Shown piece by piece: positions 30,425 to 41,781 of a stretch of DNA of 64,000 nucleotides (positions are counted from its first letter, which is position 1; every line of letters begins with the position of its first letter). Source of the stretch: Pseudomonas sp. G34 (GTDB lineage: Bacteria; Pseudomonadota; Gammaproteobacteria; Pseudomonadales; Pseudomonadaceae); NCBI RefSeq assembly GCF_031119625.1, contig NZ_JAVHZV010000016.1, positions 186,001 through 250,000 on the forward strand. Direction: 5' to 3'. Both the position numbers and the translations under genes were made by a program. A model generated the notes under the pieces. The model saw only the letters and a list, made by a program, of their open reading frames with translations, did no database searches and was not told where the DNA came from.

Positions 30425-31825
30425 ATGACACTGGATGCCCTGCAGCTCGACGTACCCGACGCGCTTCAGACCGACTCGATTGACCAGGCTACGCTCGGCG
30501 GCAGCCTCGGTGCAGCGCGCCAACTGCCGGCCGAGGCCGGCCTGCAGGAAGTGATCGCCCTGCTCGCGCGCCTCAATCGCAGCGCGATGACCTTACTCGA
30601 AAGACAGCGGGCGCTGCAAAATTTCAGCGACGAGTATCGCCACTACAGCGTGCAGGCTGGCCGCGCCGCTGGCGCAGAACAAATGCTGCGGCTGTGCACC
30701 GAGCTGGCCATGGGTTACAAACGCCTGCTGCTGCAGATACTGCAGGGCCACAAACCGTCCCAGCCGCACCTGGCCTGGTGCCTGTACATGGCGGAGCACT
30801 TCATCGCCCAGACCTTGCTGCGCCATTGCCAGCAGTACCGTGAGCCGGATGCCGGCCTGTGGCGCGACAGCCACCTGCTGTACTGGCTGGGTGAACAGCA
30901 CGGCTGCCTCGACGAGCCGGTGGCGGCAGCCTTCCTCCCCACCCCGGCCGATACCTTGCGCGGCCTCTACCAGCAGACCCTGCTGCTGGCCCTGAGCAAC
31001 CCACCGCACCTGCCTCCGGACGAGTGCCAGCGACTGTTTGCCGCCCTGGCACCGCTGGCGGCCCTCGCCCGCCTGCTGCCCTGGGACACGGAAGACAAAT
31101 CCGAAGGCCCGCTGATTGACCTGCACGGCAGGCAGCCGTACCTGACCCACCAGCAGCGCCCGCCAACCGGCAGTGAGCACCTGCGCCGCCTGGAACTGGG
31201 CGCACTGCTGGTCGCGCTTGGCGAACCCGCGCCACTGCGCAGCGCTGGCGAGCGCGAGCTGCTCGAGCGCGTGCACCATCACTGGCTGGGTAGCGACCAG
31301 CGCCGCCACCCACGCACCCCGCAACAAAGCGACTGCCGCCTGGCCATCGGCATCACGGCCATTCATGCCCAGCTTCTGGAGCAGCGGCCGCCATGCACGC
31401 CGGGACAGATTCTCGATATCGGCCCAGGCGGCGCACGCCTGCTGTGCCCGGCACAGGCCGCCGACAGCTTGCCGATCGGCCAACTGGTGCTGCTGATTGC
31501 CGACAGTGACGTGCTGGCCCTGGTGTGCTGGCGTCACCTCAACGGCGAGGGGCTCCATCTCGGTCTGCGTTACCTCAAGGGCCTGGCGCAACCGACCTGG
31601 CTCAGGCGTACGCCCAGCAGCCAACCCCACCTAGGCATCCTGCAGAGCACGCCAAAACCACGAGAGGGATGGCACCACGGCCTGTGGGTGCCGCACAACC
31701 AGTTCAGCGACGGTGAAAACCTGTGGTTGCAGCTGCCCAATGCGGTCAACCAGAACCGCCTGCAGCTGACAGCCTGCAACCTGGCCAGCGCCACGGTGAG
31801 CCGCCACCCCCTGGAACTGCCCTGA
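30425..31825 (+). CDS. PilZ-like domain protein with long helical N-terminal region
   Basis: A 466-residue cytoplasmic protein. Residues 1 to about 290 are mostly helical and match nothing I recognise. From about 292 a PilZ-like signature appears: RRHPRTPQ (the RxxxR part) and, about 45 residues on, LDIGPGGARLLCP, which fits DxSxxG with serine replaced by glycine. This suggests a c-di-GMP receptor or a derivative that has lost tight binding. The homologue at the same position in P. aeruginosa is annotated hypothetical, as far as I recall. Ribosome-binding site is weak (AAGG). Confidence 0.72.
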   Translation: MTLDALQLDVPDALQTDSIDQATLGGSLGAARQLPAEAGLQEVIALLARLNRSAMTLLERQRALQNFSDEYRHYSVQAGRAAGAEQMLRLCTELAMGYKRLLLQILQGHKPSQPHLAWCLYMAEHFIAQTLLRHCQQYREPDAGLWRDSHLLYWLGEQHGCLDEPVAAAFLPTPADTLRGLYQQTLLLALSNPPHLPPDECQRLFAALAPLAALARLLPWDTEDKSEGPLIDLHGRQPYLTHQQRPPTGSEHLRRLELGALLVALGEPAPLRSAGERELLERVHHHWLGSDQRRHPRTPQQSDCRLAIGITAIHAQLLEQRPPCTPGQILDIGPGGARLLCPAQAADSLPIGQLVLLIADSDVLALVCWRHLNGEGLHLGLRYLKGLAQPTWLRRTPSSQPHLGILQSTPKPREGWHHGLWVPHNQFSDGENLWLQLPNAVNQNRLQLTACNLASATVSRHPLELP

Positions 31826-31928
31826 ATGCGAACCCGGTCACGGCCAAGGGCGGCCTGGCGCACAGTTTGATCGAGGGCATCCTTCTTATACTTCCCCGCT
31901 GACGTCCTTCGCCAGCCAGGAAACCCGC

Positions 31929-32327
31929 ATGCCTAACGCCCATGACACACTGATCGGCCAAGTACCGGCACACCTGATCCAGAGCGCGCACCTGCAACTG
32001 ACCGACTACGACGGACGAGTCGCAGAATTCAACATCGCCGCCTGGCTGCACGTGCCCGGCCAGGCCGGCAGCCTGGTATCCCTGCAGGTTCGCTATCGTG
32101 ATGGCGACCAGGTTCGCCTGATCAACCTGGATCACGCCAAGGTGGGCGCACACGACAAGATCCTGCTTTCAGGTATCGCGCGCCTGCCGGTGAAGCAGCG
32201 CATCGAGGACATGCAGATCCGCCTGCGCTCGGCGCAGCCGCAGGTCGAGGTGAAAGTCGAAGAGCTCTTCGTGCAGGCCGTCGAACAGACGATCGCCCAG
32301 CCCCTGGCCAGTCAGGCCAACGCCTGA
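31929..32327 (+). CDS. Conserved hypothetical protein, 132 residues
   Basis: Soluble protein beginning MPNAHDTLIGQVPAHLIQ, with a mixed beta-rich centre (RVAEFNIAAWLHVPGQAGSL, VRYRDGDQVRLINLDHAKVGAHDKILL) and an acidic C-terminal helix. AGGAAA precedes the ATG. I do not recognise the family. It overlaps the small minus-strand frame by 16 bases at its 3' end. Confidence 0.72.
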   Translation: MPNAHDTLIGQVPAHLIQSAHLQLTDYDGRVAEFNIAAWLHVPGQAGSLVSLQVRYRDGDQVRLINLDHAKVGAHDKILLSGIARLPVKQRIEDMQIRLRSAQPQVEVKVEELFVQAVEQTIAQPLASQANA

Positions 32328-32518
32328 TTGATCGCAACGGCGGCCTCGCACGTGACCGGCAACGGCTGCTCGCCGGCTGCCGGCCAGTCCCGCGCAGTGG
32401 AGACCAGCGACTCGGGCCAGCGGCCGAAACGCAGGCCGGTGATGCGATTGAGGTTTTCCAAGCCACGCTCGCTATCACGCGGGTGGAGCATCACGACCTT
32501 GGCGGAGGGTTTGAGCAT
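32312..32518 (-). CDS. Small hypothetical protein, 68 residues
   Basis: A short frame whose third codon positions are strongly G/C, as in real genes here. It reads MLKPSAKVVMLHPRDSERGL at the start, then NLNRITGLRFGRWPESLV. The upstream frame to 32647 looks non-coding. Ribosome-binding site is weak (CAGAG). Converges with the preceding gene by 16 bases. I do not recognise the family. Confidence 0.55.
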   Translation of the reverse strand: MLKPSAKVVMLHPRDSERGLENLNRITGLRFGRWPESLVSTARDWPAAGEQPLPVTCEAAVAINQALA

Positions 32519-32653
32519 GGCACGACTCTGGCTGCGGCGATATCGACTGGAAACAGCATAGCCAGAAACATGCCACTTTACTGACGCCAACATGCTGGCA
32601 GCCTCGATAACTATCCCGCCTCCCGTTGCGGCACGTGCAGGTGCCAATAAACG

Positions 32654-33883
32654 TCACTTCCTGTCGCTGCCCTGCCCCTCCAGCCAGTGCGCCAGGCTGT
32701 CGCCGAACAGCACCGTCTGCTCATCGTGCAGCCGGCGCAGCGCTTCACGCAGCGCCGGATACCAGGGCTCGTCCAGCTCATCGGGCAACTGGTTCAAATG
32801 GGGCAACGGCCAGGGGCTGCGCTCGAACAACTGCTGCAAGGTGTAATGGGACAGGTCGCGGCTGAGCATCCAGCTATCGCCACCGGTGCTGGCGACCAGG
32901 CGCTGGCTTTCCAGAAAACTCAGTACCTCCTCCCATTCATGCTCGGGCAGCAGCCAGCCCTGACGCTGAATATCGCGATGGCGCACCTTGAGCCCGGTGC
33001 GCTGGCGCCCATGAAACACCCGCAGAATGCCCAGCAGCACCAGCGCCCGGGGCATCGCGCGCTTGCGCCACAGCGGGGAAACCCCCAGGTTGCACACCAG
33101 CTCAGCCCCCAGCAGGACGATCAGCCAGGACAGGAACACCCACAACAGAAACAGCGGCACCGTGGCGAAGGCGCCGTAAATCAGCTGATAGCCCGGAAAG
33201 AAGCGTACGTAGAAACCAAAAATCGCCTTGGCCAGCTCCAGCAGTACAGCGGTGAACAATCCCCCCCACAGGGCATGGCGCAGTGGTACCCGGGCATTGG
33301 GCACGGCCGCATACAGCAGGGTGAACGCCGCCACGCTGAACAGCAGCGGCGTGAAGCGCAGCAGCGTCTGGGCACCGACCACCGCATCCGGCCCGCTGAG
33401 CAGCGACAGCGAGGCGATATAGGTGCTGACGGCAAAACCGGCGCCCAGCAGCATGGGCCCGAGGCTGAGAATCGCCCAATAGAGCAGAAAGGTGGCAACC
33501 CCGCGGCGCGGTTGTCGCACCCGCCAGATGGTATTGAAGGTGCGCTCGATGGTCACCAGCATCCAGAAGGCGGTGATCGCCAGCACCCCCACGCCGATCC
33601 AGGTCAACTGTCGCGCCTGGGAGGTGAAATTACGCAGGTATTCCTGCAAGGCCTCACCCGCAGACGGCACGAAGTTGTGGAAGATGAACGCCTGGATCTG
33701 CTCGCCGGTTCCCTGAAACGCTGGCACGGCAGAGAGCACGGCGAAGCTGACGGTCATCATCGGCACCACGGCGAACAGCGTGGTATAGGTCAGCGCAGCC
33801 GCGTTATCGGCGCCGCGATTGTCGAAGAAGCGCTGCCAGAGGAATCGCCAGAACTCAAACCAATCGTGCAGACGCTGCTGCAT
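32654..33883 (-). CDS. YihY/BrkB-family inner-membrane protein
   Basis: A 409-residue integral membrane protein formerly annotated as RNase BN; that activity is now assigned to another gene. About six transmembrane helices occupy residues 30-270, with family motifs [26 protein letters not shown] and [20 protein letters not shown] cytoplasmic C-terminal region of about 130 residues follows. Start ATG 33883 behind GAGGTG; upstream frame not supported. Substrate unknown. Confidence 0.9.
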   Translation of the reverse strand: MQQRLHDWFEFWRFLWQRFFDNRGADNAAALTYTTLFAVVPMMTVSFAVLSAVPAFQGTGEQIQAFIFHNFVPSAGEALQEYLRNFTSQARQLTWIGVGVLAITAFWMLVTIERTFNTIWRVRQPRRGVATFLLYWAILSLGPMLLGAGFAVSTYIASLSLLSGPDAVVGAQTLLRFTPLLFSVAAFTLLYAAVPNARVPLRHALWGGLFTAVLLELAKAIFGFYVRFFPGYQLIYGAFATVPLFLLWVFLSWLIVLLGAELVCNLGVSPLWRKRAMPRALVLLGILRVFHGRQRTGLKVRHRDIQRQGWLLPEHEWEEVLSFLESQRLVASTGGDSWMLSRDLSHYTLQQLFERSPWPLPHLNQLPDELDEPWYPALREALRRLHDEQTVLFGDSLAHWLEGQGSDRK

Positions 33884-34112
33884 ACCCACCTCACAAGGGC
33901 AGTCGGAAACGTGCGCATCATCGCCAGGCCGGCACCATTGGCGGCGCGGGCAATGCAGACGAGCGGGAAAAGCTGGCCACAAGCCATTGTGACCGACGCA
34001 TTACAGACGCTGGCTCGCCACTTAGGTTCGCCTCGATTGCCGCACCCCGTTCAGCGCAAGGCGCCGACGCGGTTAGAATAGCCGCCATCTGCCGCCAGAA
34101 GCGACGACCGCC

Positions 34113-35483
<1,371 letters not shown>

Positions 35484-35505
35484 CAGCTGTGCGGAACCGT
35501 GCGGG

Positions 35506-36210
35506 TTACCAGTCCAGGGTTTCCTTGAGGAACGGGATGGTCAGCTTGCGCTTTTCCTGCAGCGAGGCCTGATCGAGACGCTCGAGCAGCTCGAACAGCG
35601 CATTCATGCTGCGCTCGCCCCGGGTGAGAATGAAGCGCCCCACCTCGTCACTCATGTGCAGGCCGCGACGCGAGGCCCGCAACTGCAGGGCACGCAGCTT
35701 GTCCTCGTCGGACAGCGACTGCAGCTGGAACACCAGGGCCAGGGTCAGGCGGGACTTGAGGTCGGGCAGCTTGATCGACAATTCGCGCGGCGATGCATCG
35801 GCGGCCAGCAACAGGCGTCGACCGCTGTCGCGCAGGCGATTGAACAGGTGAAACAGCGCTTCTTCCCAGGCCCGCTGCCCGGCAGCCGCGTCCAGGTCAT
35901 CCAGGCAGACCAGTTCGAACTGCTCCAGGTTGTCCAGAATCGCCGGGCCGTATTGCACCACCTCGGCCAGCGGCAGGTAGGCGGCACGCTCGCCGAGCTG
36001 TTCGAAGCGCAGGCAGGCCGCCTGCAGCAGGTGGCTGCGCCCGACGCCCTCGCCACCCCACAGGTAGATCAGGCTCTCCGTCCAGCCCGCCTCGGCTTCG
36101 CACAGACGCTCCACGTACCCGAGGGCAGCGGCATTGGCGCCCGGGTAGTAATTGGCGAAGGTGGCGTCGTCACGCAGACGCACACCCAGAGGCAGTTGAA
36201 TCGGCTTCAT
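35506..36210 (-). CDS. hda: DnaA regulatory inactivator Hda
   Basis: AAA+ protein of 234 residues that, bound to the DNA clamp, triggers ATP hydrolysis by DnaA and blocks re-initiation. The N terminus MKPIQLPLGVRL holds the clamp-binding QL-PL motif. The P-loop reads GGEGVGRSHLL, with arginine in place of lysine as in E. coli Hda. LSDEDKLRALQLRASRRG and RKLTIPFLKE are conserved. No clear Shine-Dalgarno precedes ATG 36210; upstream frame is not conserved. Confidence 0.94.
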   Translation of the reverse strand: MKPIQLPLGVRLRDDATFANYYPGANAAALGYVERLCEAEAGWTESLIYLWGGEGVGRSHLLQAACLRFEQLGERAAYLPLAEVVQYGPAILDNLEQFELVCLDDLDAAAGQRAWEEALFHLFNRLRDSGRRLLLAADASPRELSIKLPDLKSRLTLALVFQLQSLSDEDKLRALQLRASRRGLHMSDEVGRFILTRGERSMNALFELLERLDQASLQEKRKLTIPFLKETLDW

Positions 36211-36333
36211 GCTGGAGAGAACGGCTCGTCGGAGCCCGATTGGCGCCCTGAATAGAAGGTGGCGCAGTTTATACCCTTGGCGGCCCGCTGTCATTGCCGC
36301 ACTTTCCAAGGCAATACAAAGGTTTAGCCAGCC

Positions 36334-37428
36334 CTAGCGCGGCTTGCGGCCAGGCGCTGGCTGCACCGGGGCCTGCCCCGCGTAGGCATTGGAGTGGGTG
36401 TACAGTTGGTGCACGTGGCGCAGCAGCACCATGATCACCGCCGCCACCGGCAATGCCAGCAGGATCCCGGTGAAACCGAACAACTGGCCGCCGGCCATGA
36501 TCGCGAAGATCACCGCCACCGGGTGCAGGCCGATGCGGTCGCCGACCAGCAGTGGCGTCAGCAGCATGCCTTCGAGCAGTTGGCCGACCACGAACACGCC
36601 GGCGATCGCCAGCAACGGATAGGGGTCGCCGCCGAACTGGAACACCCCGGCGAGCAGCGCGCTGCCAATGCCCACCACCACGCCGAGGTACGGCACGATG
36701 CTCGCGAGGCCAGCCAGCACGCCGATCAACAGCCCCAGCTCCAGGCCGATGGCCATCAGGCCGACCGCGTACATCGCACCGAGTGCCAGCATCACCAGCA
36801 ACTGGCCGCGCAGGAAGGCACCGAGCACCTCATGGCATTCGCCGACCAGCTTCACCACCATGCCTTCGTTGTCGCGCGGCACCAGGCTACGCAGCTTGCC
36901 GACCAGCACATCCCAATCGCGCATCAGGTAGAAGCTGACCACCGGAATCAATAGCAGGTTGGCCGCCCAGGCCATCAGCGCCAGGCTCGACGCCGTGACC
37001 TGGGAAAGCACCAGCCCGGCGATGCCGGTGGTCTGGCCCAGGTGCCCGGACAGCGATTGCTTGAGTTGATCGAAGCGCCAGAAGCCCTCGTTCAGGCCGA
37101 GCCTGACCTGGATCCACGGCAAGGCCTGGTTCTGCGCCCAGTCGAGCATCTGCGGCAGCATCTCGTAAAGACGTGCCAGCTGCTTGCCCAGCATCGGGAT
37201 CAGCACCAGCAGGGCCAGGGCCATCAACAGGGTGAACAGGCTGAATACCACGATCACCCCCCAGGTGCGTGACAGCTTCAGGCGCTCCAGGCGGTCGACC
37301 AGCGGATCGCCGAGGTAGGCGATCAGGATGCCGACCAGAAACGGCGAAAGAATCGGATGCAGCACGTACAGGAAACCGCACAGCACCAGCACGGCGGCGA
37401 TCCACAGCCAGCGAGACGAAACGGGCAT
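36334..37428 (-). CDS. AI-2E/PerM-family membrane transporter
   Basis: A 364-residue polytopic inner-membrane protein with about seven to eight helices. Family landmarks are SPFLVGILIAYLGDPLVDRL near the N terminus and PYLGVVVGIG, LLVGDRIGLHPVAVIFAIMAGGQLFGFTGILLALPVAA near the C terminus. Members have been linked to AI-2 export or Na+/H+ antiport; which applies here is unknown. GAGGA precedes the ATG. It lies between the DUF2066 gene and hda, all on the same strand. Confidence 0.88.
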   Translation of the reverse strand: MPVSSRWLWIAAVLVLCGFLYVLHPILSPFLVGILIAYLGDPLVDRLERLKLSRTWGVIVVFSLFTLLMALALLVLIPMLGKQLARLYEMLPQMLDWAQNQALPWIQVRLGLNEGFWRFDQLKQSLSGHLGQTTGIAGLVLSQVTASSLALMAWAANLLLIPVVSFYLMRDWDVLVGKLRSLVPRDNEGMVVKLVGECHEVLGAFLRGQLLVMLALGAMYAVGLMAIGLELGLLIGVLAGLASIVPYLGVVVGIGSALLAGVFQFGGDPYPLLAIAGVFVVGQLLEGMLLTPLLVGDRIGLHPVAVIFAIMAGGQLFGFTGILLALPVAAVIMVLLRHVHQLYTHSNAYAGQAPVQPAPGRKPR

Positions 37429-37473
37429 GCTCGATCCTCAGAAGCAAATGACAGGTCGGTGCGCACTCGCAAA

Positions 37474-37499
37474 ACGACCTCGGCCATGGCCGAGGTCGT
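37474..37499 (-). terminator. Palindromic terminator after the DUF2066 gene
   Basis: A perfect 26-bp palindrome (ACGACCTCGGCC and its complement) is followed on the minus strand by TTTTGCG. It separates the DUF2066 gene from the permease gene. Confidence 0.72.
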
Positions 37500-37530
37500 C
37501 GCAAGCGAAGCGGTTCAGATGAGCGGCAGT

Positions 37531-38631
37531 CTACCAGCGAAAGTACAGGACATCGCCACGGGGCTTGGCATCGGCTGCCGGCGGCGCTGGCTGGGGCTGC
37601 ACGGGCGGCTGGCTGGCGTCGACAGGTTGCTGGGGCTCGGCGGAGGCCGGCGGTTCAGCAGGGGCCGGCGCCTCGGCGGCCAGTTCGGCAGCCGAGACCT
37701 CGTGCAGCTGCAGCAGGCCCAACTGGGTGCGCAACTGCTCGGCGCTGGCGCTGACCTGGTAGATCAGCCGATCGGCCGCTACCGATTGCAGCTGCGCGCC
37801 GAAAGGCTCGAGCACCCGCTGCAGCTCCGCGTAACGCGACAGATCGGCGCCAATGATTTCCACCGTCTGCGTCGAGCTGGCGCCCGGGGCGACCACGAAA
37901 CGCGGCGCCAACCGCTCGCTCACCGCCAGCAACACAGCATCGGCCAGCGCGGCCTGATCGGCGCCTTCGGCCTTGCCCTGCTCACGCTCCTCGCCCAGCC
38001 ACAGCTGCCAGCTGGCCTGCCACTTGCCGTCCGCTTCGCTGGCCCGCACCGCCAGCAAGGCGTCGGCGCCGTAGCGCTCGGATGCCGCGCGCAGCTCACC
38101 CGGCTCCTTGGCGCCAAGCGCCTCCTTGGTGGCCACCAGCTGTTCGCTGAGATCGGCCAACGGCAACCGCAATGGCAGGCCGCGGTGCTGGGCCGCCTCG
38201 CGCAGCGGTTCGGCGGCGGCCTGGCCATCACCGACCATATTGGCGCCATCGACCGTCTCGTTCAGCCACCAGGCCAGAATGGCCGGACGGTTGACACCCC
38301 ACAGCGGCAAGCCGGCCTGGCGCAGGGAGCGGTCGGTGGACACGGCATCGAAGTCGACCACCAGGTGATCGCCTTCGTAACCGTACTGGCTGATGATCTG
38401 CTGGGGATCCTTGCGCAGCTCGGCCAACGCGCTGCCTTTGATTGCCTCAGGCTTGCCGGTCAGGCGCAGCACCAGCGTATCGACCGCGCGCTGCAGGGCG
38501 GCATCGCGCTCCTCGGGCTGCTGGCTGGCAACCGTCTCGCGCACCTGATAAAGGTCGCTGACCGTCGCTGCCAGAGTCGGCAGGCTCAGCAGTGACAGAC
38601 ACAGAAGCAGGGGGCGGAAGGTCGGGCGCAT
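37531..38631 (-). CDS. DUF2066 periplasmic protein
   Basis: A 366-residue exported protein with a signal peptide ending TLAA (about residue 22). The family domain covers about 23-300 with YQVRETVASQQPEERDAALQ and LRQAGLPLWGVNRPAILAWW. A Pro/Ala-rich tail (about 315-350) precedes a short conserved end DVLYFRW. Function unknown; in pseudomonads it lies beside purM on the opposite strand. Ribosome-binding site is weak. Confidence 0.85.
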   Translation of the reverse strand: MRPTFRPLLLCLSLLSLPTLAATVSDLYQVRETVASQQPEERDAALQRAVDTLVLRLTGKPEAIKGSALAELRKDPQQIISQYGYEGDHLVVDFDAVSTDRSLRQAGLPLWGVNRPAILAWWLNETVDGANMVGDGQAAAEPLREAAQHRGLPLRLPLADLSEQLVATKEALGAKEPGELRAASERYGADALLAVRASEADGKWQASWQLWLGEEREQGKAEGADQAALADAVLLAVSERLAPRFVVAPGASSTQTVEIIGADLSRYAELQRVLEPFGAQLQSVAADRLIYQVSASAEQLRTQLGLLQLHEVSAAELAAEAPAPAEPPASAEPQQPVDASQPPVQPQPAPPAADAKPRGDVLYFRW

Positions 38632-38922
38632 GAAGGGCTCTCGGCTGGGAAAAGACGGCGCACGGCAATCGAACCGTGGCGCTATACCTTAGGGGCTGTT
38701 GCCATGGCATCGCAAGCCACGCGGCCAATACCGCGCAAGCTGGCCTGCGTGTGACCGACCAGGCGGGGCCAGGTTTCACCGCCAACCGCCCCGGCACCGC
38801 GACCCGCACTCGGCGCGGTGACTGGCCGCTGCCGGGCAAGCCTGATAAAATCGCGCGCCTTCGCAGAACGGCCCCGAGGGGCCGACGCTATTCCGACTTT
38901 CCCCTTCCAAAGGCCTGGATCT

Positions 38923-39981
38923 ATGAGCAAGCAACCCTCCATCAGCTACAAGGACGCAGGTGTGGACATCGACGCGGGCGAAGCCCTGGTCGAGCGCATC
39001 AAGGGCGTAGCCAAGCGCACCGCCCGTCCTGAAGTCATGGGTGGCCTGGGCGGCTTCGGCGCCCTGTGCGAGATCCCGGCCGGCTACAAGCAGCCGGTGC
39101 TGGTCAGCGGCACCGACGGCGTGGGCACCAAGCTGCGCCTGGCGCTGAACCTCAACAAGCACGACAGCATCGGCCAGGATCTGGTCGCCATGTGCGTCAA
39201 CGACCTGGTGGTGTGTGGCGCCGAGCCGCTGTTCTTCCTCGACTACTACGCCACCGGCAAGCTCAACGTCGACGTTGCCGCGACCGTGGTCACCGGCATC
39301 GGCGCTGGCTGCGAACTGGCGGGCTGCTCGCTGGTCGGTGGTGAAACCGCCGAGATGCCGGGCATGTACGAAGGCGAAGACTACGACCTGGCCGGCTTCT
39401 GCGTGGGCGTGGTCGAGAAGGCCGAGATCATCGACGGCTCCAAGGTCGCCACTGGCGATGCGCTGATCGCCCTGCCCTCCTCAGGCCCGCACTCCAACGG
39501 CTATTCGCTGATCCGCAAGATCCTCGAAGTCTCCGGCACCGATATCGAAAACACCCAGCTCGACGGCAAGCCCCTGGCCGACCTGCTGATGGCGCCGACG
39601 CGCATCTACGTCAAGCCGCTGCTCAAGCTGATCAAGGACACCGGCGCAGTCAAGGCCATGGCCCATATCACCGGTGGCGGTCTGCTCGACAACATCCCAC
39701 GCGTGCTGCCCGACAATGCCCAGGCGGTCGTCGACGTAGCCAGCTGGGAGCGCCCTGCGGTGTTCGACTTCCTGCAGGAGAAGGGCAACGTCGACGAGCA
39801 TGAAATGCACCGCGTGCTGAACTGCGGCGTGGGCATGGTCATCTGCGTCGCCCAGGATCAGGTCGAGGTGGCTCTGCAAACCCTGCGTGCCGCTGGCGAG
39901 CAGCCGTGGGTGATCGGCCAGATCGCCGAAGCCGCAGCAGGCGCCGAGCGCGTGGTGCTGAACAACCTGAAAACCCACTGA
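38923..39981 (+). CDS. purM: Phosphoribosylformylglycinamidine cyclo-ligase
   Basis: AIR synthetase, ATP-dependent ring closure giving aminoimidazole ribotide. The 352-residue protein shows [46 protein letters not shown] and [19 protein letters not shown] 38923 gives the conserved [13 protein letters not shown] start. purN follows after 10 bases. The 291-base gap to the divergent DUF2066 gene must carry its promoter; I see only a weak TATAAAAT-like -10 sequence near 38842-38850. Confidence 0.97.
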   Translation: MSKQPSISYKDAGVDIDAGEALVERIKGVAKRTARPEVMGGLGGFGALCEIPAGYKQPVLVSGTDGVGTKLRLALNLNKHDSIGQDLVAMCVNDLVVCGAEPLFFLDYYATGKLNVDVAATVVTGIGAGCELAGCSLVGGETAEMPGMYEGEDYDLAGFCVGVVEKAEIIDGSKVATGDALIALPSSGPHSNGYSLIRKILEVSGTDIENTQLDGKPLADLLMAPTRIYVKPLLKLIKDTGAVKAMAHITGGGLLDNIPRVLPDNAQAVVDVASWERPAVFDFLQEKGNVDEHEMHRVLNCGVGMVICVAQDQVEVALQTLRAAGEQPWVIGQIAEAAAGAERVVLNNLKTH

Positions 39982-39991
39982 TAGGCACCTA

Positions 39992-40666
39992 ATGCCGCGA
40001 TCCTGCAATGTAGTGGTGCTATTGTCGGGCACCGGCAGCAACCTTCAGGCGCTGATCGACAGCACCGCTGATGGCGAAAACCCGGTGCGCATCGCCGCGG
40101 TGATCGCCAACCGCAGCGATGCCTATGGCCTGCAACGTGCGCGGGACGCGGGCATCGCCACCCGCGTGCTCGAGCACGGTGATTACCAGGGCCGCGACGC
40201 CTTCGATGCCGCGCTGATGCAGGCCATCGACGACTTCGCCCCACAGCTGGTGGTACTCGCCGGCTTCATGCGCATTCTCACCCCCGCCTTCGTGCGCCAC
40301 TACCACGGCCGCCTGCTGAACATCCATCCCTCGCTGCTGCCGCGCCACAAGGGCCTGCATACCCATCAGCGCGCCCTGGAAGCTGGCGACACCGAGCATG
40401 GCTGCAGCGTGCACTTCGTGACCGAGGAACTCGATGGTGGCCCTCTGGTCGTACAGGCAGTAATCCCGGTACATTCGCAGGACACGGCCGCCAGCCTGGC
40501 GCAACGGGTTCACGCCCAGGAGCACCGGATCTATCCGCTGGCCGTGCGCTGGTTCGCCGAGGGCCGTTTGCAGCTCACACAAGCAGGCCCCCGGTTCGAC
40601 GGTGTTGCATTGCCGCCCACCGGTTACCCCATCAACTGCAAGGAGATTCCATGCGCCGCGCCCTAA
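39992..40666 (+). CDS. purN: Phosphoribosylglycinamide formyltransferase 1
   Basis: Formyl-THF-dependent GAR transformylase of 224 residues. The phosphate loop LLSGTGSNLQALID, the catalytic Asn and His in LLNIHPSLLPRHKG and Asp in TEELDGGPLVVQ are present. It follows purM in one operon, and its 3' end overlaps the DUF3108 gene by 16 bases. Confidence 0.96.
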   Translation: MPRSCNVVVLLSGTGSNLQALIDSTADGENPVRIAAVIANRSDAYGLQRARDAGIATRVLEHGDYQGRDAFDAALMQAIDDFAPQLVVLAGFMRILTPAFVRHYHGRLLNIHPSLLPRHKGLHTHQRALEAGDTEHGCSVHFVTEELDGGPLVVQAVIPVHSQDTAASLAQRVHAQEHRIYPLAVRWFAEGRLQLTQAGPRFDGVALPPTGYPINCKEIPCAAP

Positions 40667-41367
40667 TGCTTGCCCTGGCGTTGTTCAGCCTGCCTGCCCT
40701 CGCCGCAGAGCCGAAGCCCTTCTCCGCCAGCTACACCGCCGACTGGAAGCAGGTGCCGGTCAGCGGCTCCGCCGAACGCAGCCTGCAAAAGCTCGATGAC
40801 GGCCGCTGGCAGCTGGTGTTCAAGGCCTCCATGCTGGTCGCCGGCCTGACCGAGCAGAGCACCTTCACCGTCGAGAACGATGCCTTCCTGCCGCAGAGCT
40901 ACAAGTTCGAGCGCAGCGGCCTGGGCAAGAGCAAAGACGTCGAGTTCGACTTCGACTGGTCGCAGAAGCAGGTGATCGGCAGCGACCGGGGCGATCCCGT
41001 GCGCTTCCCGCTCAACCGCGGCATGCAGGACAAGTCGACCTACCAGCTGGCCCTGCAGCATGACGTGGCCGCCGGCCAGAAAAGCATGAGCTATCAGGTG
41101 GTCGATGGCGACGAGATCGAGACCTACGACTTCCGCGTGCTCGGCGAAGAGGTGGTGCGCACCGCCGCTGGCCTGATCGATGCGATCAAGGTAGAGCGCG
41201 TGCGCGACCCGACGCAAAGCAGCCGCAAGACCATCCTGTGGTTCGCCAAGGACTGGGATTACCTGCTGGTGCGCCTGCACCAGGTCGAGAAGGACGGCAA
41301 GGAATACCAGATCATGCTCAAGTCGGGCACGGTCGACGGCAAGAATGTCGAAGGCCGTCGCGACTGA
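40651..41367 (+). CDS. DUF3108 periplasmic protein
   Basis: A 238-residue exported protein with a signal peptide ending LAA (residue 19) followed by EPKPFSASYTADWK, a family start. The rest is predicted beta-rich (LVAGLTEQSTFTVENDAFLP, KSKDVEFDFDW, YDFRVLGEEVVRT). Function unknown. A strong AAGGAG site lies inside purN, so it is the last gene of the purM-purN unit. A terminator follows. Confidence 0.87.
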   Translation: MRRALMLALALFSLPALAAEPKPFSASYTADWKQVPVSGSAERSLQKLDDGRWQLVFKASMLVAGLTEQSTFTVENDAFLPQSYKFERSGLGKSKDVEFDFDWSQKQVIGSDRGDPVRFPLNRGMQDKSTYQLALQHDVAAGQKSMSYQVVDGDEIETYDFRVLGEEVVRTAAGLIDAIKVERVRDPTQSSRKTILWFAKDWDYLLVRLHQVEKDGKEYQIMLKSGTVDGKNVEGRRD

Positions 41368-41389
41368 TCAGCCTGCCGCATACCAGAGA

Positions 41390-41414
41390 AACCGGGGCCT
41401 GCCCCGGTTTTTTT
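41390..41414 (+). terminator. Terminator of the purM-purN operon
   Basis: AACCGGGGC and GCCCCGGTT form a 9-bp stem with a CT loop and lead into a run of seven Ts. Confidence 0.92.
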
Positions 41415-41578
41415 ATGCCCGCGATTCAGCCCCGAGGCTGAAAAAAAACATGCACAAGCGAAGCGCCTGGGAACTTGTAACTAATTAATACAGTCACAAA
41501 ATATGTCGTTGCTTAGCAGGCTAAGCACGAGCGCAACCGCCTTGCGCAGCATTTGTCCGGCAATACTGGAGAAATAAG

Positions 41579-41767
41579 ATGAGCGTACTAGTAGTGACCG
41601 AGCGTGACGAACACCATATGTCCCACGAAGCCCAGGCCGAGGGCCTGCGGGTCTGGGACGTGTACCAGAACGACCAGTTGGTCGGCATCTTCCCGTCCGA
41701 AGAGGAAGCGGTCGCGTATCAGGCGGAGCTGGAAGCCCACGACCCAGAGGCGGCTCATTCGCAATAA
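41579..41767 (+). CDS. Small conserved acidic protein, 62 residues
   Basis: Begins MSVLVVTERDEHHMSHEAQA, continues with LRVWDVYQNDQLVGIFPSEEEA and ends in an acidic helix. GGAGAAATAAG precedes the ATG, a terminator lies 14 bases past the stop and an AT-rich leader (41440-41510) precedes it, so it is probably a real monocistronic gene. I do not recognise a named family. Confidence 0.75.
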   Translation: MSVLVVTERDEHHMSHEAQAEGLRVWDVYQNDQLVGIFPSEEEAVAYQAELEAHDPEAAHSQ

Positions 41768-41781
41768 ATCGGAATCCCATG

